A stretch of 64,000 nt of DNA from an uncultured Phascolarctobacterium sp. (GTDB lineage Bacteria; Bacillota; Negativicutes; Acidaminococcales; Acidaminococcaceae): positions 47,617 to 111,616 of the forward strand of contig NZ_CAKPTG010000008.1 of assembly GCF_934190775.1 (NCBI RefSeq), given 5' to 3'. The position numbers and the translations under genes were made by a program. The notes below the pieces were generated by a model. That model searched no databases. It was not told where the DNA came from and saw only the letters and a program-made list of their open reading frames with translations. Shown here piece by piece: positions 16,319 to 25,031 of this stretch (the stretch's first letter is position 1; every line of letters begins with the position of its first letter).

Positions 16319-17569
16319 TTACCCCTCTTTAGGCCCCACGCGCTTAGCCGCCGCCATAATCGCCAGACGACCATGCTCAAAAGTCAAACCGCCCTGGAAG
16401 AAAACATTAAACGGCTCACGGCACGGACCATCGGCACTCAGCTCAATAGAAGCGCCCTGTACAAAGGTACCCGCAGCCATAATAATCTCATCCTGATAAC
16501 CCGGCAGCGGACTCGGAACTGGCTCAACGTGCGCATCAACAGGAGAATTGCCCTGAATAGCAACGCAGAAATCGCACAGACGCTGCTTGCTCTCCAAGGT
16601 AATAGCCTGAATAATATCGCTGCGGCGTTCCTCCGGCAGCGGCTTAACAGCATAGCCCAGGCCTTTGAAAACAGCAGCCGCAAAAACAGCAGTCTTAACA
16701 GCCTGCACCACAATATGCGGAGCCAGGAAAAGTCCCTGATAGAACTCACGCGCGGTATCGCCCAGAGTTGCGCCCATCTCGCCGCCCAGACCGGGAGCGG
16801 TAAGACGGTAGGAAGCATTCTCAACCAAATCCGCACGGCCGACAATATAACCGCCTGTAGGAGCCAGACCGCCGCCCAGATTCTTAATCAGAGAGCCTGC
16901 CATCAGATCAGCGCCAACCTCGGTAGGCTCCTGCTTCTCGATAAACTCGCCGTAGCAGTTATCAACAAAGCAGATAACATTCGGGTTAGCTTCCTTCGCT
17001 GCACTGCAGATACGGCCGATTTCAGCAACGTCAATAGTCTTACGTTCGCTGCTGTAGCCGCAGGAGCGCTGAATATGAATCATCGTAGTCTTGGAGGTAA
17101 CAGCGTTTTTTACAGCCTCCAAATCAACATGGTCGCCCTTCATCGGCAGCTCCTTGTAGGTTACGCCCAAGTCAACCAAGGAGCCGGGAGTTTTAACCGG
17201 AGAGCCGATAATAGTCTGCATAGTGTCATAAGGAGCACCTGTTACGGCAATCAGCTCATCGCCTGCGCGCAGGTTGCCCAGCAGAGCAACTGCCAGCGCA
17301 TGGGTACCGCTGACGAACTGAGAACGCACCAACGCTGCCTCGGTTTTGAACAGCTCCGCGTAAATCAGATCCAGAGTATCGCGGCCCACATCACTGTAGC
17401 CGTAGCCAGTAGTAGGCTTCAAGTAGTAGTCGGAAACCATGTTATTACGGAAAGCCGCAATAACCTTTTCAGTATTGTACAAAGCTGCTGCTTCTAGCTC
17501 TGCGGTATGTTTAGCAACCTCAGCTAAGGCTGCCTGCTCTAATGCATTGTAATCAACCAAAATTCTCAC
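16319..17569 (-). CDS. PLP-dependent enzyme of the methionine gamma-lyase-like 'aluminium resistance' family (YnbB-like)
   Basis: The 416-residue protein contains the family's GYGYSDVGRDTLD, SGTHALAVALLGNLR and ICFVDNCYGEF motifs (the Asp that pairs with the PLP ring nitrogen). AGSLIKNLGGGLAP holds the Schiff-base lysine. True substrates of this family (PF06838) are not established. The first start, GTG at 17569, has no clear site; TTG at 17560 has AGGTGAG just upstream and may be used. It lies 39 bases after hflX, the same pairing as ynbA-ynbB in Bacillus. Confidence 0.85.
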   Translation of the reverse strand: MRILVDYNALEQAALAEVAKHTAELEAAALYNTEKVIAAFRNNMVSDYYLKPTTGYGYSDVGRDTLDLIYAELFKTEAALVRSQFVSGTHALAVALLGNLRAGDELIAVTGAPYDTMQTIIGSPVKTPGSLVDLGVTYKELPMKGDHVDLEAVKNAVTSKTTMIHIQRSCGYSSERKTIDVAEIGRICSAAKEANPNVICFVDNCYGEFIEKQEPTEVGADLMAGSLIKNLGGGLAPTGGYIVGRADLVENASYRLTAPGLGGEMGATLGDTAREFYQGLFLAPHIVVQAVKTAVFAAAVFKGLGYAVKPLPEERRSDIIQAITLESKQRLCDFCVAIQGNSPVDAHVEPVPSPLPGYQDEIIMAAGTFVQGASIELSADGPCREPFNVFFQGGLTFEHGRLAIMAAAKRVGPKEG

Positions 17570-17608
17570 CTGATATTTTTATATTTTTCGGCATAACGCC
17601 AATTCATC

Positions 17609-19441
17609 CTAAGCCTTGGCATCTGCAGCAAGATACTTGGCAAACTGCTGCACCTGCTCTGCGTCCAGGCGCACCTTCAGCAGTGTGCCCTGCGCCAGAT
17701 ATTCCTGCTCCAGTACAGTGCCTGCATCATGCAAGCGTCCTACCGCAGCAGAATCGCTGTAAGGCACGAGGAAGCTCTCCTCTACCGCCTTCAGCTTCAG
17801 GTTTTCTGCAATCAGCGCCAACAGGCCGTCAAGATTATAACGTGCCTTAGCGGAAATGCAGATGCTGTTTTCTTCCTTGCTCAAACGCTCTGCCAGACCG
17901 GAATCCGGCGGCAGCTTATCGATTTTATTATAAACCGTGATAATCGTCTTATCCTTGGCACCAAGCTCATCCAGAACCTGATAAACAGCAGCAGCCTGCT
18001 CCTTATACAGCTCGTGGCTGACATCAATAACGTGCAGCAGCACGTCGGACTGCACAACCTCCTCCAGTGTAGACTGGAAGGCCGCAACCAGCTGATGCGG
18101 CAAGCGTTGGATAAAGCCGACAGTATCGGTCAAAATAGCCTGCTGCTTATTCGGCAGATCTAACTGGCGCGTAGTCGGGTCCAGCGTTGCGAAAAGCTGG
18201 TCCTGCGCGTAGATATCCGAATTAGTCAGCGTATTCAAAAGCGTGGATTTGCCGGCGTTGGTGTAGCCCACAAGGCTTACCATAGGTACACTCGCCTTCG
18301 TGCGTCCTGCACGGTGCAGAGTGCGCACACTCTTAACCTTGCCGATGCATTCCTTAATATAGGCAATGCGGTCACGGATGCGACGGCGGTCAACCTCCAG
18401 CTTAGTTTCGCCGGGACCGCGGGTACCGATGCCACCGCCAAGACGCGACAGCGCCAGGCCCTTGCCCATAATACGCGGCAGCGTATATTGCAGCTGCGCC
18501 AGCTCAACCTGCAGCTTACCTTCATTAGTATGCGCACGTTGGGCAAAAATATCGAGGATAAGCGCCGTGCGGTCAAGCACACGCACACCCATTGACTGCT
18601 CAATATTACGCTGCTGTGCCGGTGAAAGCTCATCGTCAAAAATGCACAGGTCTACGTTCTCCTGCTGCACATAAAGCGCCAGCTCCTGCACCTTGCCGCG
18701 GCCGATAAAGAACGCCGGGTCCGGCTTGGGGCGCTTCTGCAGGAATCTTGCCACAACCTCCGCACCGGCAGTATCTGCCAGCTGCTTCAGCTCCTCCAAC
18801 GAATCCTCGGCCGTCCAGCCGCTGCTGTTGGGAGCACCGTATTCCATGCCCACAATAATCGCACGCTCGGTTCCCTGCGCCAGACTAGCACTGCCTGTCT
18901 GCTTATCAAGGATTCGCTCCACCATCGCCGCCAGATTCGGGAAGAACACTCCCTCCGCCTCCTGCAGCGTCAGCGGTCCGTAGCATTCCACCTGATATTG
19001 CTCGTTATCGTCAATCCCGGTAATCATGCCGAAGCTCATCTGCGACTGGCTGATATCCGGCGAAGTAACGTCGACAGCAATCATCGCATCAAAACGGTTA
19101 TTCTTCAGCGCGGAAATATCCACACCGCTGAGCAGCGGATTGCCGTTGGGATGAGTATGCACACAGCGCACGCCGCTCAAACGGCTGGCACCGCGTCTGC
19201 CCTCAACCGGAGGCAGCTCCACACTCTGATTATTGCCCACCGATACGGCAAGCACCTGACCATTGCGCGCAACATAAACGCTCACCTCGCGGTTAATAAA
19301 ATCAGTAACATCCGCCATACGCAAAGCCAGCTCGCTTGTCAGCAGCTGACCGCCCTCCAGACGGATATCATAAAAAGTTTTTAATTCTTCAATAACGGAA
19401 TTACGGATACCCTTCAGGTTGCCGTAAATTTCATTAGCCAT
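17609..19441 (-). CDS. hflX: HflX GTPase with an N-terminal RadC/JAMM-like domain
   Basis: The 610-residue protein is long for HflX, which is about 420 residues in many bacteria. Residues from about 195 on are classical HflX: GRGKVQEL in the N-domain, ERxxR-type coiled coil, then the G domain with GYTNAGKSTLLN (P-loop), DTVGF and NKID. It splits or rescues stalled ribosomes. Residues 1-190 carry CVHTHPNGNPLLSGVDISAL, which fits the JAMM pattern H-x-H-x7-S-x2-D (His95, His97, Ser105, Asp108) with Glu52 as a candidate acid, very like RadC. GGAGGTG precedes the ATG. Confidence 0.93.
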   Translation of the reverse strand: MANEIYGNLKGIRNSVIEELKTFYDIRLEGGQLLTSELALRMADVTDFINREVSVYVARNGQVLAVSVGNNQSVELPPVEGRRGASRLSGVRCVHTHPNGNPLLSGVDISALKNNRFDAMIAVDVTSPDISQSQMSFGMITGIDDNEQYQVECYGPLTLQEAEGVFFPNLAAMVERILDKQTGSASLAQGTERAIIVGMEYGAPNSSGWTAEDSLEELKQLADTAGAEVVARFLQKRPKPDPAFFIGRGKVQELALYVQQENVDLCIFDDELSPAQQRNIEQSMGVRVLDRTALILDIFAQRAHTNEGKLQVELAQLQYTLPRIMGKGLALSRLGGGIGTRGPGETKLEVDRRRIRDRIAYIKECIGKVKSVRTLHRAGRTKASVPMVSLVGYTNAGKSTLLNTLTNSDIYAQDQLFATLDPTTRQLDLPNKQQAILTDTVGFIQRLPHQLVAAFQSTLEEVVQSDVLLHVIDVSHELYKEQAAAVYQVLDELGAKDKTIITVYNKIDKLPPDSGLAERLSKEENSICISAKARYNLDGLLALIAENLKLKAVEESFLVPYSDSAAVGRLHDAGTVLEQEYLAQGTLLKVRLDAEQVQQFAKYLAADAKA

Positions 19442-19468
19442 GGGTATTCACCTCCAATTGGGGGTTAA

Positions 19469-19704
19469 CTTAGCAATTTGCTTATCGAAAGGCTCCCCTT
19501 GGGGGGATAGCTTAGCAATTTGCTTATTGAAAGGCTCCCCTCGGGGGGAGCTGGCGCCCGCCAGGGCGACTGAGAGGGGCTTGACAGAAACGTTGCTTTA
19601 GGCAGAACCCCTCTCCGCCTCGACAAGCTCGGCACCCGCCCCAGGGTGCCTTCTCTTGCCCTACGGGCAATTCACCTTGTCTCCCCAAGGAGAGGCTATT
19701 TTTA
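19469..19704. repeat. MITE-like palindromic element with a duplicated 42-bp end
   Basis: A GC-rich non-coding block fills the gap between the helicase and hflX genes. Its ends are inverted relative to each other: AAGGCTCCCCTCGGGGGGAG ... CCCCTCTC on one side, and TCTCCCCAAGGAGAGGCT on the other. The left end occurs twice in tandem, at 19469 and 19511, 42 bp apart and nearly identical (CTTAGCAATTTGCTTAT, then GAAAGGCTCCCC). There is no coding potential. It looks like a miniature inverted-repeat element of the kind scattered through Firmicutes. Confidence 0.65.
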
Positions 19705-21294
19705 TTATCTTCTTGCCTTAGCAGGCTCAATATTAACCTTATACCCCTTGATAAAGTTCTTGTTCATCGCACCGATAACCTTTTCGGCTACATCCTCCGG
19801 TACCTCAACAAAGGTGAACTTATCATAGATATTGATCAGGCCGATATCACGTGCCGGAATGTCTGCTTCGATAGCAATGGTGCTGACAATATCTTTAACC
19901 ATAATCTTCTGGCTGCGGCCGATGTTGATGAACAGGCGCACCATGCCCGGACGGCCGCCGGTGTTGCGCAGGTCCTTGGACAGGATATCCTCCTGCGGAG
20001 CCTCCAGAGCCTTAATACCCTCCTGCATCAGCTTCAGAGCTGCGGCAGCAACCTCTTCGGCGCTGTAATCATCCAGCAGGCTTTCGGCAATAGGCATATA
20101 ATCATGGTATGCGTTCAGCTCCAGCACAGTCTGCATCTTGCTGATAATCTGGTCGCGTTGACGCTCGATAACGTTAGCAGCGGTCGGCAGCTGACGGCGT
20201 TGGATTTTAGTCTTGACGGTACGCTCAATCAGCTTCAGCTGACGGAACTCACGCGGAGTGATGAAGGTCATAGCTACGCCGGTGTTGCCTGCACGACCGG
20301 TACGGCCGATGCGGTGAACGTAGCTTTCCGGATCCTGCGGAATATCAAAGTTGATAACGTGGGTAATGTTGTCAACGTCGATGCCGCGGGCAGCAACGTC
20401 GGTAGCAATCAGCACATCAACAGCGCCCTCGCGGAATTTCTTCATTACGCGGTCACGCTGGTTCTGGCTCAGGTCGCCATGCAGGCCCTCAGCCATGTAG
20501 CCACGGCTGGAAAGTGCGATAGACAGGTCGTCAACACCCTTTTTGGTACGGCAGAAGATAATCAGCTTGCCATCGATTTCTGCGTCCAGCAGACGGCACA
20601 GGCCTTCAATCTTATCCTTGGTTTCGAAATAATATTGCTCAATCAGAGGTACAGTCAGCTCTTCCTTGGAAATGGTTACATTCTTCGGCGCCTTCATGTA
20701 CTTCTTGGTCAGGCTCAGAATCGGACGAGGCATAGTTGCGGAGAAAAGCAAAGTCTGGCGTTCAACCGGCAGGCTACGCATAATTTCTTCGATATCATCA
20801 ACAAAGCCCATATCCAGCATTTCGTCGGCCTCGTCCAGTACCAGGAATTTGATATGGTCCAGACGGATAGTACCGCGGTTGATATGGTCAATCAAACGGC
20901 CCGGAGTACCGATAACAATCTGCACATTGTTGCGCAGCGCACGGATCTGGCGTTCAATCGGCTGGCCGCCGTAAACAGGCAGCGCACGCACGCGGCGAGT
21001 ACGGCCGATTTTGCCAACCTCTTCCGCAACCTGGATAGCCAGCTCACGGGTCGGAGTCATAATCAGCGCCTGAATATGCTTGAAGTCGGTAATTGCCTGC
21101 ACCAGAGGAATACCGAAGGCAGCGGTCTTGCCGGTACCGGTCTGTGCCTGGCCGATAACGTCGTTACCCTCGAGCACCAGGGGAATAGTAGCGGCCTGAA
21201 TCGGAGAAGGCTCTTCGAAGCCCATGTCAGTCAGGGCAGTTACAATTTTTTTGTCCAGCTCTAAGCTGCCGAACATCTCTTTTTGAATGGTCAT
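19705..21294 (-). CDS. DEAD-box RNA helicase with a DbpA-type RNA-binding domain
   Basis: The 529-residue protein has all DEAD-box motifs: the Q motif (PSPIQAATIP), AQTGTGKT, PTRELAIQ, DEADEML, SATMP and HRIGRTGRAG. The C-terminal 75 residues (RLFINIGRSQKI to the end) match the DbpA RNA-recognition domain found in DeaD/CsdA and DbpA. It should unwind structured RNA in ribosome assembly or mRNA decay. Its ATG overlaps the cinA stop as TAATG, so translation is coupled. Confidence 0.95.
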   Translation of the reverse strand: MTIQKEMFGSLELDKKIVTALTDMGFEEPSPIQAATIPLVLEGNDVIGQAQTGTGKTAAFGIPLVQAITDFKHIQALIMTPTRELAIQVAEEVGKIGRTRRVRALPVYGGQPIERQIRALRNNVQIVIGTPGRLIDHINRGTIRLDHIKFLVLDEADEMLDMGFVDDIEEIMRSLPVERQTLLFSATMPRPILSLTKKYMKAPKNVTISKEELTVPLIEQYYFETKDKIEGLCRLLDAEIDGKLIIFCRTKKGVDDLSIALSSRGYMAEGLHGDLSQNQRDRVMKKFREGAVDVLIATDVAARGIDVDNITHVINFDIPQDPESYVHRIGRTGRAGNTGVAMTFITPREFRQLKLIERTVKTKIQRRQLPTAANVIERQRDQIISKMQTVLELNAYHDYMPIAESLLDDYSAEEVAAAALKLMQEGIKALEAPQEDILSKDLRNTGGRPGMVRLFINIGRSQKIMVKDIVSTIAIEADIPARDIGLINIYDKFTFVEVPEDVAEKVIGAMNKNFIKGYKVNIEPAKARR

Positions 21295-22556
21295 TAATGT
21301 TTATCCTCCATATTGTTTTTTTCTTCTAATAATTTATCAATAGCCATGGAAATAGCTGTCTGAGCTATTCTCAGCTTATTTTCTGTTCTTGTCGACATAA
21401 AATGGTGCTCCTGGCAATATACCACGTCGTCAGTGGCAACGGCAATATATACCAGGCCTACCGGTTTGCCCTCACTGGCTCCCGGTCCGGCGTTGCCGGT
21501 AATGCTCACACCATAATCGCTGCCCAGCTGCTTGCGCACGCCCAGTGCCATTTCGCAGGCGGTTTCGCGGCTGACAGCGCCGTATTTGGCCAGCGTATCT
21601 GCCTGCACATTAAGCAGCTTCTGCTTAGCCATGTTAGTGTAGCTGACGATGCTTCCCAGCAGATATTCGCTGCTGCCCGGCACATCCGTAACTAGGCTGC
21701 TGGCAAGACCGCCGCTGCAGGATTCCGCAAAGGCAATAGTTTTGCCCTGCTTCAGCAGCTCCTGCCCTAAGCAGGCCGCCAGAGTGGCATCATCCACACC
21801 GTATATATAATTATCAACGCTCTTGCGTACCTTGACTTCCATAGCGTCGAGCAGCTTGACTGCCTCCTTGTCATTGGCAGCCTTCGCCGTAAGCCTGATG
21901 AGAATTTCACCGTAGCGGGCATAAAGTGCAATCGTCGGATTGGTCTGCGCCATAATCAGCTCGTCGAGCTTGGACGCTACCATGGATTCGCCGATACCGC
22001 GCAGATGCAAGGTGCGCGACATGATAATGCCGTGCTCGCTGAAGCGCTGCAGCATACGCGGCAGCAGCTGCTTTTCGCACACATCCGTAAGCTCGCTCGG
22101 AGGTCCGGGCAGCATAATGAAGATTTTGTCCTTATATTCCAGCCACAGTCCGGGAGCGGTACCCACATCGTTCTGCAGTACCTCGGCCCCGATGGGAACA
22201 TATGCCTGCTTTTCGTTATTTTGCGATGGGCAAAGTCCCTTCTTGGCAAAATAAGCATCTATGCGTCCCCACGTATCCAAATCGAGATAGCCTTCGGTAT
22301 GACATACCTCCATTACCATCTCCTTGGTAATATCACCGCGCGTCGGTCCCAGACCGCCGCTGGTAATGATGATATCGGCGCGCTGCATGGCCTGCTCCAA
22401 CACTGCGCGCATACGCTCCGGATTATCTCCGACCGTAGTGTGATATAAAACATCAAAGCCTATATTATTCAGCTTGCGGGATAAATACTGCACATTGGTG
22501 TTCAAAATTTCACCCAGCAGCAGCTCCGTCCCGGTAGTAATGATTTCAACCTTCAT
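21294..22556 (-). CDS. cinA: CinA family protein (NMN deamidase / ADP-ribose pyrophosphatase)
   Basis: The 420-residue protein has an N-terminal MoCF-like domain (TGTELLLGEILNTN, TSGGLGPTRGDITKE, MLPGPPSEL) and a C-terminal CinA domain with AESCSGGLASSLVTDVPGSS and a SGxAGP-like SITGNAGPGASEGKPVG. It acts in pyridine nucleotide salvage and is commonly encoded near recA. Here it lies between rimO and the helicase gene, 47 bases after rimO. Confidence 0.95.
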   Translation of the reverse strand: MKVEIITTGTELLLGEILNTNVQYLSRKLNNIGFDVLYHTTVGDNPERMRAVLEQAMQRADIIITSGGLGPTRGDITKEMVMEVCHTEGYLDLDTWGRIDAYFAKKGLCPSQNNEKQAYVPIGAEVLQNDVGTAPGLWLEYKDKIFIMLPGPPSELTDVCEKQLLPRMLQRFSEHGIIMSRTLHLRGIGESMVASKLDELIMAQTNPTIALYARYGEILIRLTAKAANDKEAVKLLDAMEVKVRKSVDNYIYGVDDATLAACLGQELLKQGKTIAFAESCSGGLASSLVTDVPGSSEYLLGSIVSYTNMAKQKLLNVQADTLAKYGAVSRETACEMALGVRKQLGSDYGVSITGNAGPGASEGKPVGLVYIAVATDDVVYCQEHHFMSTRTENKLRIAQTAISMAIDKLLEEKNNMEDKH

Positions 22557-22603
22557 CTGCTGTCACCCTCTCACCGGTTATTTTGACTCTTACAGCAACG
22601 CTC

Positions 22604-23929
22604 TTAAACCAGCTCTGCTACCATTTCATAGGTAAAGCCTTGCAGAATACGCACTCTTACCATCTGGCCAACCTCAAGCTCAGCGGCATTTTCAATAAAG
22701 ATGTTGCCGTCAATATCAGGTGCCTCGTGGTAGGAACGTCCTACCGCAAGAGCGGGATTTTCTTCATCAAAGCCTTCGACGATAACGTCCAGCTCCTCAT
22801 CCTCGCGCTCCTGATGGATTTCTTCGGAAATACCTGCCTGCAGCGCCATCAGCTCATGATAGCGGTTTTCCTTAACCTCAGGCTCAATCTGGTTTTCCAT
22901 AGCGCCGGCCACAGTGCCCTCCTCCTGAGAATACTGGAACACGCCTGCGTTTTCAAAACGCTGCTTTTCAACAAAGTCCATCAGCTCCGCAAAATCCTCA
23001 TCGGTTTCACCAGGGAAACCAACAATGAAAGTAGTGCGGATAGTAATTCCAGGAATGCGCTCACGCAGCTTTGCCAGAAGCTCCTCCACCTGTGCGCGTG
23101 TGTCATAACGGTTCATGCTGTCCAGCAGTCTGTCGCTGGCATGCTGCAGAGGAATATCAATATACTTGCATACTTTGTCACATTCAGCAAAGGCTGCAAT
23201 CAATTCATCCGTAAAGTTGTTGGGATATAGATACATAACGCGAATCCACTCAATACCATCAAGCTCGTTCAGGTCACGCAGCAGCTGCGGTAAAAGCAGC
23301 TTACCGGTGAGATCCTCACCATAACGTGTGGTATCCTGCGCTACTACAATCAGCTCCTTGACACCATGAGTAGCCAGGCTTCTTGCCTCTGCCATAACTT
23401 CATCATAGGGACGACTGGTGTAGGGACCACGCAGCTGCGGAATAATGCAGTAGGAACAACAATTGTCACAGCCCTCGGCAATTTTCAGGTACGCCATATA
23501 ATTCGGCGTAGTCAGCATACGCGGCGGTGCCTGTACATTCTTGCTTTCCAGCTTTTGCAAATGCTTAACGCGCTTGCCTGCCATCACCTGGTCAATAACC
23601 CAGCCAATATCAGTAAAGCTGTCAGTACCGACGATAGCGTCTACCTCAGGCATGCTTTCAAAAAGCTCGTCTGCATAACGCTGACCAAGACAGCCTGTCA
23701 TAATCAGATACTTGCAGCTTCCCTGCTCCTTATATTGCGCCATTTGTAAAATTGTGCTGATGGATTCTTCCTTCGCACTTTCAATAAAACCGCAGGTATT
23801 AACAATAATCAGATCAGCATCTGCAGGATTATTGGTAACCTCCAGTTGCTTATCCTTGATAATACCCAGCATAATCTCGGAATCTATCAAATTTTTGGGA
23901 CAGCCAAGGCTGACCATACCTATTTTCAT
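22604..23929 (-). CDS. rimO: Ribosomal protein S12 methylthiotransferase RimO
   Basis: The 441-residue protein has the three methylthiotransferase domains: an N-terminal UPF0004 domain with three cysteines (SLGCPKN, NTCGFIE, MTGCLGQRY), a radical SAM core with EGCDNCCSYCIIPQLRG (Cys-x3-Cys-x2-Cys), and a C-terminal TRAM domain. The LRG-type wording is that of RimO rather than MiaB. It modifies an aspartate of ribosomal protein S12. Confidence 0.95.
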   Translation of the reverse strand: MKIGMVSLGCPKNLIDSEIMLGIIKDKQLEVTNNPADADLIIVNTCGFIESAKEESISTILQMAQYKEQGSCKYLIMTGCLGQRYADELFESMPEVDAIVGTDSFTDIGWVIDQVMAGKRVKHLQKLESKNVQAPPRMLTTPNYMAYLKIAEGCDNCCSYCIIPQLRGPYTSRPYDEVMAEARSLATHGVKELIVVAQDTTRYGEDLTGKLLLPQLLRDLNELDGIEWIRVMYLYPNNFTDELIAAFAECDKVCKYIDIPLQHASDRLLDSMNRYDTRAQVEELLAKLRERIPGITIRTTFIVGFPGETDEDFAELMDFVEKQRFENAGVFQYSQEEGTVAGAMENQIEPEVKENRYHELMALQAGISEEIHQEREDEELDVIVEGFDEENPALAVGRSYHEAPDIDGNIFIENAAELEVGQMVRVRILQGFTYEMVAELV

Positions 23930-24029
23930 TCTTTACCTCCAAAACTTGCTGCCCTCACTCAAGCTGTCGGGACAGCAAGCAAGAGCATAATTCACTATAA
24001 TCTAATCACTATTTACTAATGACTAGCCA

Positions 24030-25016
24030 CTATTTACTAAATCTAACCTTACTCAGCCACTTATTCGTCAAAGCATCCTGCTTGGCAGGCTCCAGATAGC
24101 TGCTGTTGAGCCAGATTTTGTCGCTGTCTACAGCTGCTGCCTCAAAGCCTCGCGGGAAGATAAACAAATAACCGGTGGCGTTTTCCTGCGCTATCGTCTG
24201 TACCTGCGGACTCGTCAGCAGCCATTCCATCACAGTCAGTGCCTGCACATCATCAGCTTTTTTAAACATGCCTATACAGAAAAGATTTACCGGTGTTCCT
24301 TCCTTGGGATAGACAACATAGGCAGGAAATTTATTTTCCAGATATTTAAAGACATAGCTTTGTCTGGTAATAGCAACATCTGCATCCCCTACTGCCGTCA
24401 TACGAATCGGCGTAAAGGGAAACTTGGAATATTGCCCGATAAAGCGGTTGATATCACTTAAATAATCCAGCGAAGCTTCTTCGCCAAAATTGTCCGCCAT
24501 GGACGCCAGAAAGTTTTGCGTGCTGTTGCTGTCAGACAAATTTTCGATAGCAATGCGCAGCTGCTGCTTCTTTGCCAAATCCTGCCAGCTGCAGATATTG
24601 GCCTGGCCGACAGTACGTGCATACTGCTGGTTGACCAGAAAAACTGTCGGATCATAAAAGATACCGTACCAGCTTAAATCAGCATCACGAAGCTTCTGCG
24701 GCAGGCGATCGCCTTCAGCAAAGGCCACCGGCTTCAGCTGCTCCTGGCGCTTCAGGCCGGCAAGCGTACGCTGCTCGGCCAGCACCACATCAGGCTGTTC
24801 GCCGCCTGGCTTCAGCTCATAAATCGCCTTCATCTGCAGCTTGGCCTTATTCTCCTTATTAAACTCATCTACCAGATTTTGCGTAAATTTATTATCCAGC
24901 TCGGAGTACAGGACAACGGTCTGCGCTCCTGCGTTCTGTGCAGGAGCAGGCTGCTCACCACAGCCTCCCGTCAGCATTCCAGCCAAAATTAACACTAAAA
25001 AGATACAACGGATCAT
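24030..25016 (-). CDS. Extracellular solute-binding lipoprotein (iron(III)/family 1-like)
   Basis: The 328-residue protein has a lipobox (LTGGCGEQ) and then TVVLYSELDNKFTQNLVDEFNKE, the opening of ABC binding proteins of the iron/thiamine/spermidine class. The C-terminal half contains ITRQSYVFKYLENKFPAYVVYPKEGTP-like segments seen in the same class. The ligand is not known. No permease or ATPase gene accompanies it; it is inserted in a run of housekeeping genes between ygiQ and rimO. Confidence 0.8.
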   Translation of the reverse strand: MIRCIFLVLILAGMLTGGCGEQPAPAQNAGAQTVVLYSELDNKFTQNLVDEFNKENKAKLQMKAIYELKPGGEQPDVVLAEQRTLAGLKRQEQLKPVAFAEGDRLPQKLRDADLSWYGIFYDPTVFLVNQQYARTVGQANICSWQDLAKKQQLRIAIENLSDSNSTQNFLASMADNFGEEASLDYLSDINRFIGQYSKFPFTPIRMTAVGDADVAITRQSYVFKYLENKFPAYVVYPKEGTPVNLFCIGMFKKADDVQALTVMEWLLTSPQVQTIAQENATGYLFIFPRGFEAAAVDSDKIWLNSSYLEPAKQDALTNKWLSKVRFSK

Positions 25017-25031
25017 TTTATCCCTCCGTTA

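Noticed and set aside
20104..21264. A 386-codon plus-strand frame opposite the DEAD-box helicase gene
   Set aside because: Antisense shadow; the minus strand encodes all helicase motifs.
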